NCBI GenBank assembly: GCA_000432155.1 | Contig: FR888469.1 | Location: forward strand, 1-9,689 | Direction: 5' to 3' | Length of the DNA: 9,689 nt | From: Eubacterium sp. CAG:274 | GTDB taxonomy: Bacteria > Bacillota > Clostridia > Lachnospirales > CAG-274 | Shown here: one piece after another, positions 1-5,505 of the stretch | Position numbering within the stretch: position 1 is the first letter of the stretch | Layout of the letters: the number at the start of each line of letters is the position of its first letter | Position numbers and translations under genes: made by a program | Notes under the pieces: generated by a model | Seen by the model: the letters and a program-made list of their open reading frames with translations, nothing else | Databases searched by the model: none | Told to the model about the DNA's origin: nothing

Positions 1-44
1 CCATAGTGGCAAGCTGTTGAGTCACCTACTACATAAACCTTAGG
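1..44 (-). other. N-terminal edge of an SGNH/GDSL hydrolase domain, CE12-like
   Basis: After the Thr-rich linker the protein reads KVYVVGDSTACHY and runs out of the window. GDST after a hydrophobic strand is block I of SGNH hydrolases, with Ser1702 as presumed nucleophile. VYVVGDST at the start of a domain in a pectin enzyme fits CE12 rhamnogalacturonan acetylesterases. Only block I is visible, so another SGNH esterase family is possible. Confidence 0.7.
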
Positions 45-3000
45 TTCATTACCAGATGGTTCAGCATTAGTAGTTGTTTCTGTTGTACCATCAGTTGTAA
101 CTTCTGTTGCTGTTTCAGTAGTAGTTTCTGTTGTGTCCTCACTACCACCCTTTTCAAATGGGAACTTAAAGCTATTGTCAAGAGATTTCTGGAGAATTAA
201 TGCTGCATCGTAAGCATTAATTACGCCGTCTACTGTACCGTCACTTACATTAGCTACTGTTGAATCAAAACCTGTAACCTGTTCAGGTCTTAAAGTGTAC
301 TGTAAAGTTAAAGCAGCATCGTTAGCTTCAACTACGCCGTTGCCGTCAACATCGCCCCAAACCTTACCAGCATCAATCTTAATTGGGTTCCAACCGTCAG
401 TACCCTGAGTATAAGTATATGGTACAAGTTCAGTACCGTCAGCAAGCTTAGGTTCTGTTAATACAGTTGACCAAGCAACTCTATTTGCAGAGTTATCAAC
501 GCCTGCTAATTCCTTAGTATTGTATTCATAGCAGTTAGCCTCGCCACCTAAAGAAGCTGACCAACCAGCTGGAGTAACAAGAGATGTGCCATCACTAGCT
601 ACGCCTACTGTAGTATTTACAAATGCAACTTCAGAAGTAGTTGCCTGCCATGGTCTACCGAAGTAACCAGGCTTACTTACATATTCAGATGCTGTATCAA
701 CACCAGGAGTAGTAGAAACTACATTACAATCATACATTAAGTAACCTCTACCAGATGCCTGCTGAGCAGCAGTAAGATAAGCTACATCATTGTTATCTTC
801 AGAAGTGTTCATCATAATGTCAGATTTGTAGAATGTTGCAACCATACCACCGAAGATAAAGTCAGTACCACCCATAGCAGTACACTTGTTAAATGCAGCT
901 CTAATATTAGATGCACCGTAAAGTGTATCCTGTCTACCTACGAACTTACAGTTGTTGAAGTATGCCTTATCGCCAAGAATAGCAATAGCAGCAGCTCTTT
1001 CAACAAATGACTTGTTCTGAACAGAAGTATCGCCAGCAGTTGTAGGTCTAGTACCCTTACCACCAACTGTCCATTCCTGAACAACATCGTTAGCTTCCTT
1101 AGTTGAAATGTACTGGTTAGCAGAATTTTCGAAGATAATACCATCAGCCTCGAAACCTGTACCTCTTACAGTAACTGTTGCATTCCAGTAAGAGTTCTTT
1201 GTAGTACCAGAACCTGGGTTTTCAAATGAAAGGTAACCATTTTCTTTGTTTGTCTTTAATACTTCTTCATCATACTTACAATCGTCAGTCATTGAGAAGT
1301 AGTTGTAACCATGGATATAGTAAGATGTTACTCTTACACCGTTTTCAGTAATGTTTACACCCTTGTTAATAAGAGCAGTATCAGGGTTAGCTGCTGTATT
1401 CTTTAATGTTACATTATCAACATCAATTACAAGCATTTCCTGATAATCGCCAGGGTCAACATTGATTGTTACTCTTTCGCTATTTGGTCTATCCATTAAA
1501 CGAACAGCTGCAAGAGCATCATTAATTGTCTTGTATTCCTTATCAGCACCAACATAAATGTTTTCAGCATAAGGAACCTTTGTACCTACTGTAATACCAG
1601 TAAAGTAAGTTAAAGTATTAACTGTAATAGTTAATGTACCGTCAGCATTAGCTGTAAAGTCGCTAGATTCAAACTTGCTTGTTGAACCAGAGTTAGAAGT
1701 AACTGTCTGACCATTTACAGTAAAGTCTGCCTGATAGTAGTAACCTACATTTACATTCTGACCTGCTTTAACAGGTACTTCGATTGTTGTTCCTGCTGGA
1801 GCAACAAGATGAGCCTTACCAGATTCAGTCTTAACAGCACCTGTAAATACAAGACCGTTGTAAGCTGATTCATTTGTAAGAGTATCGTTTGAAGCAGAAC
1901 CGAAGCTCCACTTAGTTGCATTGTTAAGAGTAATATCCTTTGTAGCCTCTGCACCATCAGTAACTGTTAAGTTAGAGATAAGACCAGGAGCAACTGGATA
2001 TTTGTTATAGCCTGATAATGCTACAGTATATGTACCAGCTCTTAATGACATTTCATCATTTAAGCCAAATGTATATACATAGCCTTCTTCATTAAGGTTA
2101 GTAAATGTAACCTTAGTGTTTGCCTTTAATTCATCAATATTAGAAATAGAAGCACCTTCGCCAACAAGATTAATCTTTACTGGGTTAAGAGTCTTCTGAG
2201 CAAATGCTACATCCTTTGTAGAATCAGCATCTGCTGAAATTGTGTTAATACCGATTGAGTAATCGTTTACACCGTTAGCTGTTAAAGCATAGCTTACGCC
2301 CTTTTCAAGTTTAACTGTGTAAGTACCAGCTTCTGCGTTGATAGCAAACTTAGGCTGATAAATCTTACCTTCTGGAACTGTTGCAACGATTGCAAGTTTT
2401 GCAAGGTTAGCTGCATCAAGACCTGTAATAGAACCTGTTACTGTTACAAGGTCAACAGCATTGATTGTTACATTTTCAGTCTTAGTTTCTTCGCCGTCAG
2501 CAACTGTAATAGTAGCTGGAGTTGCTACAACATATTCATCTGCACCCTTGAGGCTTAATGAATAAGTATAACCTGTAGGAAGTTTAGCTGATACAGTAGC
2601 ACCTGTTACAGCTACATCAAAATTCTTACCTGTTGTTGTATTAGTTAATACAAGAGAAGCATCAGTTGGGAAACCAGCTGGAGTTGCTACATTAATTGTT
2701 GTGTCACAATACTTAGCATCCTGTCTTACAATTCTGTAATAACTTGGCTTACCAGTCTTGCCATAAATCTTGTATGTACCGTCCTGTTCTGCAACGAAAG
2801 TAGCAGTAACACCAGTAGATGGGTTATCAACTGTTACAGACTGAGCAGTTGGGTCATCAGCTCTTTCAAAAGTAAGTGAGCCACCTGCCTGAGAGTTTGC
2901 ATATACTGTTACAATATCGTCTGCCTTTAAAGCAATAGAGAAGCATCTTGAAGAATCGTCTGCCTTGTTGACATATAATCTACCAGTTGCACCCTCTAAT

Positions 3001-5123
3001 GTAGAATTACCTACCTGAGTATCATATCTTGTAATAGCTTCGTTAGAAGTTCTGATTCTATCGTTGATACCACCAACCCAGCTCAAGTTACCTGCACTAA
3101 AGCTAGATGGAGCAACATTACCACCTGAACCAGCAGCAATAGAAGAATCATAGAAACCATTAATAACATCAGCTGTTAATCTGTTGTTATAAACATTTGA
3201 ATCAAGTTCAGCACCACCGAAATCCCAAACATCAATCTTACCGTTTGAATCTTCAGACTGCTTTTCATTCTGAATTGTTAAGCCGTGTAAGTAGCTTAAA
3301 CCTTCTGTACCAGCAAGTGTAGCTGTAATCACACCGGCAGCACCCTTGTAAGAGAATGTCTGTGAACCACAAGCACCGGCACCATTGTTTGTAAATGAGC
3401 AAGAACCTAAGCTGTTGCCTTCTGCATCAGTAAAGTTCATTACTGCATCTGCCTGTGAATACTGGCAAGTAGCGAAAGTAATAATTGCATTACCTGCTAC
3501 CTTAAATGAAATACTATCGCCTACACCAAGATTAGCACCATGAGAACCATCGTGGAAAGCAAATGTTTCTTTAGGAGAAGTAAATGTTACAATACCGTCA
3601 TCAGTTGAGAATGTAGAATACTTAACTGATGTATCCTGAGGAAGTACATTCTTATCAGTAAACTGATAGTTGAACATATCACCTGGCTGTGGGTCAACTG
3701 TTGCATCTGTATCAGCTACATTGATTGTATAAGTGTAAGGCTTAGCCTCTGGCTTATCAAATGTAAGAACAACGCTACCGTCAACAACCTTTGCTGAACA
3801 ACCAGTTGCCTCTGTAAGCATAGCATCACTAAGTGTCTGCTTACCTAAAGAAATCTTTACCTTTGCACTTTCAGCACCAGCATTTACAACTTCGCCCTTA
3901 CTTACTGTAACTGTAGCGTTGTCTGTAATTGTAGCACCTGTAACAACTGTAAGAGTAGTTCCGTTTACATTTACTGTTGCTGTCTTCTGTTCGTAAGGAA
4001 CAACATCAATGTCGTAACGAGCAGGAACAACTGTAATATTAGGAACATACATCTTGCCACCAGTAACTGCAATAGTTACTGTACCAGCACCACCAACATA
4101 TGTAATGTCAGCTGTTGTGCCGTCCTGATGATAACAAGCTGAAGTCTGACCCTTAACTGGGTTTTCAACAAACTTGCCATTTGCATCAGATGCTGTTGCT
4201 GTAAATGAACCAGCTGAATACTGGCAACCACCGAACTTAAAGATTGTATTACCACTTACAGGGAAAGTGAAAGTATTACCGTCTTTAAATTCAACACCAT
4301 GCTGTGCACCATTAAAGTTAGCAGCAAGTGAATCTTCATTAATAGTCATAAAGCCGTATGTACCAGCTGCTGTCATTGTGTCCTTTGTAAAATCAAAGTT
4401 ATAAATTCTGTTTACTTCAGGAGTTGAAACTTCTGACCCGTCCTGAGAAGCAAAAATATTGATTACAGGAACATAAGTAGTAGCTGAGAAATTGATTGTA
4501 AGTACAGATGCACCACCTGTATATGCAAAATCAATTGTGCTATCATCACCATGTCCTAAACAGTTAGCAGTAGCAGCAGCTCTTGTTTCGCTGTATGTAC
4601 CGTCACTGTTTGTAACTGTAATATCACCCTTTGAATACTGGCAACCACCAATAGACAATGTAACAGGACCTGCAACTTCAATAGCTATTGTGTTGCCTGC
4701 CTTGAAAATTGAACCATGGTCTGCACCATTGTATCCAAAGCCATTCTGAGTACCTGGCTGAATGTCCAAGATACCATACTTTATCTCTGCATTACCATTG
4801 TAAGATGTGTCAGCAGGAACAATACTACCATCTCTAAAGTCAAATGTGTAATCCACACCGACTTCAGCAGTTTCTGGAGCATTTACTGCTGTATTAGCAG
4901 TAGTTTCCTCTGTTACATCTTCCACTACAGTAGTTTCTTCTGTAGCTTCGTCGCCATTACCAACAGATACACCACCTGGAGTAACAACGGAGTCAGCAAC
5001 TTCTTCAACTGCTGCAGGAGCAGTATCTAATGCTGGGTCAGCAATTACATTAGAAAACATTGCACCAACTACTAAAGCTGAGGCAACAATTCTGCTCAAA
5101 ACAACTTTCGTGTGTTTTTTCAT
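1..5123 (-). CDS. Multimodular secreted pectinesterase (CE8) with dockerin and start of a CE12-like acetylesterase; 3' end outside window
   Basis: The frame is open from ATG at 5123 to the window edge: 1707 codons, no stop seen. An in-frame TAA six codons upstream and AGGAGG 7 nt before ATG fix the start. Residues 1-28 form a signal peptide (MKKHTK, then a hydrophobic core ending VIA). An acidic Thr-rich stretch follows. Beta-rich modules lie at 92-225, 241-368 and 483-619 (C-Q-Y repeats), 631-804 (starts DVWDFGG) and 805-1182. The CE8 domain (about 1186-1572) has GRQDTLYG 1396-1403, GGTDFIFGG with Asp1421, and GRPW 1489-1492. By family knowledge Asp1399, Asp1421 and Arg1490 are the acid/base, nucleophile and substrate-binding residues. 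CE8 enzymes demethylate homogalacturonan outside the cell. A two-loop dockerin (1588-1650) and Thr-rich linker follow, then VYVVGDSTACHY with presumed SGNH Ser1702. The CE8 and dockerin calls are firm. The CE12 call rests on about 12 residues. Confidence 0.95.
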   Translation of the reverse strand, partial: MKKHTKVVLSRIVASALVVGAMFSNVIADPALDTAPAAVEEVADSVVTPGGVSVGNGDEATEETTVVEDVTEETTANTAVNAPETAEVGVDYTFDFRDGSIVPADTSYNGNAEIKYGILDIQPGTQNGFGYNGADHGSIFKAGNTIAIEVAGPVTLSIGGCQYSKGDITVTNSDGTYSETRAAATANCLGHGDDSTIDFAYTGGASVLTINFSATTYVPVINIFASQDGSEVSTPEVNRIYNFDFTKDTMTAAGTYGFMTINEDSLAANFNGAQHGVEFKDGNTFTFPVSGNTIFKFGGCQYSAGSFTATASDANGKFVENPVKGQTSACYHQDGTTADITYVGGAGTVTIAVTGGKMYVPNITVVPARYDIDVVPYEQKTATVNVNGTTLTVVTGATITDNATVTVSKGEVVNAGAESAKVKISLGKQTLSDAMLTEATGCSAKVVDGSVVLTFDKPEAKPYTYTINVADTDATVDPQPGDMFNYQFTDKNVLPQDTSVKYSTFSTDDGIVTFTSPKETFAFHDGSHGANLGVGDSISFKVAGNAIITFATCQYSQADAVMNFTDAEGNSLGSCSFTNNGAGACGSQTFSYKGAAGVITATLAGTEGLSYLHGLTIQNEKQSEDSNGKIDVWDFGGAELDSNVYNNRLTADVINGFYDSSIAAGSGGNVAPSSFSAGNLSWVGGINDRIRTSNEAITRYDTQVGNSTLEGATGRLYVNKADDSSRCFSIALKADDIVTVYANSQAGGSLTFERADDPTAQSVTVDNPSTGVTATFVAEQDGTYKIYGKTGKPSYYRIVRQDAKYCDTTINVATPAGFPTDASLVLTNTTTGKNFDVAVTGATVSAKLPTGYTYSLSLKGADEYVVATPATITVADGEETKTENVTINAVDLVTVTGSITGLDAANLAKLAIVATVPEGKIYQPKFAINAEAGTYTVKLEKGVSYALTANGVNDYSIGINTISADADSTKDVAFAQKTLNPVKINLVGEGASISNIDELKANTKVTFTNLNEEGYVYTFGLNDEMSLRAGTYTVALSGYNKYPVAPGLISNLTVTDGAEATKDITLNNATKWSFGSASNDTLTNESAYNGLVFTGAVKTESGKAHLVAPAGTTIEVPVKAGQNVNVGYYYQADFTVNGQTVTSNSGSTSKFESSDFTANADGTLTITVNTLTYFTGITVGTKVPYAENIYVGADKEYKTINDALAAVRLMDRPNSERVTINVDPGDYQEMLVIDVDNVTLKNTAANPDTALINKGVNITENGVRVTSYYIHGYNYFSMTDDCKYDEEVLKTNKENGYLSFENPGSGTTKNSYWNATVTVRGTGFEADGIIFENSANQYISTKEANDVVQEWTVGGKGTRPTTAGDTSVQNKSFVERAAAIAILGDKAYFNNCKFVGRQDTLYGASNIRAAFNKCTAMGGTDFIFGGMVATFYKSDIMMNTSEDNNDVAYLTAAQQASGRGYLMYDCNVVSTTPGVDTASEYVSKPGYFGRPWQATTSEVAFVNTTVGVASDGTSLVTPAGWSASLGGEANCYEYNTKELAGVDNSANRVAWSTVLTEPKLADGTELVPYTYTQGTDGWNPIKIDAGKVWGDVDGNGVVEANDAALTLQYTLRPEQVTGFDSTVANVSDGTVDGVINAYDAALILQKSLDNSFKFPFEKGGSEDTTETTTETATEVTTDGTTETTTNAEPSGNEPKVYVVGDSTACHY
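60..150 (-). repeat. Thr-rich linker repeat between the dockerin and the SGNH domain
   Basis: Encodes EDTTETTTETATEVTTDGTT followed by ETTTNAEPSGNEP. It is the same linker style as in the scaffoldin-like protein. Confidence 0.85.
174..362 (-). other. Type-I-like dockerin module (residues about 1588-1650)
   Basis: There are two EF-hand-like calcium loops. Loop 1 is GDVDGNGVVEAND (ligands D1591, D1593, N1595, D1602), followed by the helix AALTLQYTL. Loop 2 is DGTVDGVINAYD (D1628, T1630, D1632, N1636, D1639), followed by AALILQKSL. The duplicated loop-helix layout is the dockerin signature; dockerins bind cohesins on scaffoldins. It sits between two catalytic modules, so both would be carried to one docking point. 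The cohesin partner is not shown, but the upstream gene carries two cohesin-like modules. Confidence 0.92.
408..1568 (-). other. CE8 pectin methylesterase catalytic domain (residues about 1186-1572)
   Basis: The domain opens with VGADKEYKTINDALAAV and VDPGDYQEMLVID, the usual start of a right-handed beta-helix pectinesterase. Three family signatures follow in order: GRQDTLYG, TDFIFGG and FGRPWQ. The spacing of 22 residues between Asp1399 and Asp1421 fits the family. By hand alignment on the QDTLY block, the position of the first conserved Gln (22 residues before the Gln of QDTLY) is Arg1376, in FVERAAAIAI. The expected product is demethylated pectate plus methanol. Confidence 0.93.
1578..1910 (-). 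repeat. Diverged fourth copy of the C-Q-Y module (residues 1072-1182)
   Basis: The segment starts KWSFGS and has TIEVPVKAG, then GYYYQADFTVNG where the other copies have GGCQYS-x-G-x-(I/F)-T-(V/A)-T, and ends YFTGITVGT. Both Cys positions are lost. It sits directly before the CE8 domain. Homology to copies A, B and D is inferred from motif order only. Confidence 0.45.
2712..3233 (-). other. DVWDFGG module (residues 631-804) of unknown function
   Basis: The module begins DVWDFGGAELDSNVYNN and contains SSFSAGNLSWVGGINDRIR, then a beta-rich half ending YKIYGKTGKPSYYRIVRQ. I recall similar segments as accessory parts of large clostridial and Paenibacillus pectinesterases, which supports an accessory role next to CE8. 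Binding or structural function is not shown by any motif I can name. Confidence 0.6.
3267..3677 (-). repeat. C-Q-Y module, copy D (residues 483-619)
   Basis: The module starts FNYQFTD, then HDGSHGANL, DSISFKVAG, ATCQYS with C553, a second Cys (C585, with an extra C575) and ends LHGLTIQNE. It is more diverged than A and B but keeps the motif order. It is followed directly by the DVWDFGG module. Confidence 0.7.
4020..4403 (-). repeat. C-Q-Y module, copy B (residues 241-368)
   Basis: The module starts YNFDFT, then NGAQHGVEF, NTFTFPVSG, GGCQYS (298-303), a second Cys (C330) and ends YVPNITVVPA. Landmark order and spacing are as in copy A, so this is an internal duplication. A separate beta-rich stretch (about 369-480) divides it from copy D. 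Confidence 0.75.
4449..4850 (-). repeat. C-Q-Y module, copy A (residues 92-225)
   Basis: The module starts YTFDF, has NGADHGSIF, then TIAIEVAG, GGCQYS (159-164), a second Cys (C188) and ends YVPVINIFA. It matches copies B and D in motif order. The alternating hydrophobic pattern suggests a beta-sandwich, perhaps carbohydrate-binding. I do not recognise a named CBM family. Confidence 0.75.
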
Positions 5124-5130
5124 TGGAAAA

Positions 5131-5136
5131 CCTCCT
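5131..5136 (-). promoter_or_regulatory. Ribosome binding site of the pectinesterase gene
   Basis: The minus strand reads AAAAAGGAGG, then TTTTCCA, then ATG. This is a near-perfect Shine-Dalgarno sequence with 7 nt spacing. Confidence 0.9.
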
Positions 5137-5143
5137 TTTTATT

Positions 5144-5159
5144 TGTGCTTTTCAGCACA
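5144..5159 (-). promoter_or_regulatory. GAAA-tetraloop hairpin just upstream of the ribosome binding site
   Basis: The transcript reads TGTGCT-GAAA-AGCACA: a perfect 6-bp stem with a GNRA tetraloop, ending 7 nt before AGGAGG. It leaves the ribosome site free. It could stabilise the leader or bind a regulator; no known riboswitch is recognised. Confidence 0.6.
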
Positions 5160-5164
5160 GAATT

Positions 5165-5202
5165 GTGTAATTATAAATAGTCTTTCCTCACCTAAATTAC
5201 AC
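5165..5202 (-). promoter_or_regulatory. Second leader inverted repeat (8-bp arms)
   Basis: Arms GTGTAATT (5195-5202 on the minus strand) and AATTACAC (5165-5172) pair perfectly around a 22-nt loop that contains AGGTGAGG. It lies just downstream of the predicted transcription start. It could be an RNA stem-loop or a DNA operator for a dimeric regulator. Confidence 0.45.
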
Positions 5203-5213
5203 TATCTAGTAAT

Positions 5214-5241
5214 ATTATACCATAACCAATTTTAAAATCAA
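5214..5241 (-). promoter_or_regulatory. Sigma-A-type promoter of the pectinesterase gene (extended -10)
   Basis: On the minus strand, TTGATT (5236-5241), a 16-bp spacer and TATAAT (5214-5219), with TGG directly before the -10 (extended -10). Predicted transcription start is near 5207, giving a leader of about 84 nt. With the terminator upstream, this suggests the gene is transcribed on its own. Confidence 0.65.
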
Positions 5242-5457
5242 TAATTTATTGTAGATTTTAAACAATTCAAAAAATTTATACAACCTTTCCAATTTCTTAA
5301 CAAATTATTAAGTTCTTTTTTGTGAAAGATTATAAGTAATTCTAAATTTTTCTTATTTAATTAATAATTATTATCTTTGCAAATTATGTGTAAACCTCAG
5401 ATTTTTTGTTATTTATACCATTTTATATACCAAACAATTTTTTCCTGTTATAGGCAC

Positions 5458-5492
5458 AAAAAAAGACGCTGACAAAAGTCAACGCCTTTTTT
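5458..5492 (-). terminator. Rho-independent terminator of the scaffoldin-like gene
   Basis: The minus-strand transcript has an A tract, GGCGTTGAC, loop TTTT, GTCAGCGTC (9-bp stem with two G-U pairs), then seven Ts. The stem starts about 20 nt after the TAA at 5506-5508. It separates this gene from the pectinesterase gene. Confidence 0.9.
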
Positions 5493-5505
5493 GTATATAC
5501 ATCAA

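Larger units (their letters stand above)
5124..5505. other. Intergenic region between the two large genes
   Basis: This 382-base AT-rich spacer holds the terminator, the extended -10 promoter and two leader hairpins. I see no coding sequence. The stretch 5242-5457 is plain AT-rich DNA apart from a second isolated TATAAT (minus strand, 5329-5334) without a good -35. Confidence 0.8.

Noticed and set aside
938..1144. Minus-strand Leu-rich open frame inside the CE8 domain
   Set aside because: Out of frame with the CE8 coding sequence, no ribosome site, biased composition.
4716..5030. Plus-strand open frame opposite the pectinesterase N-terminus
   Set aside because: Lies entirely over a better-supported coding frame and shows no domain or signal.
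5329..5334. Second minus-strand TATAAT upstream of the pectinesterase gene
   Set aside because: No -35 at correct spacing; the extended -10 promoter at 5214-5241 is better placed.
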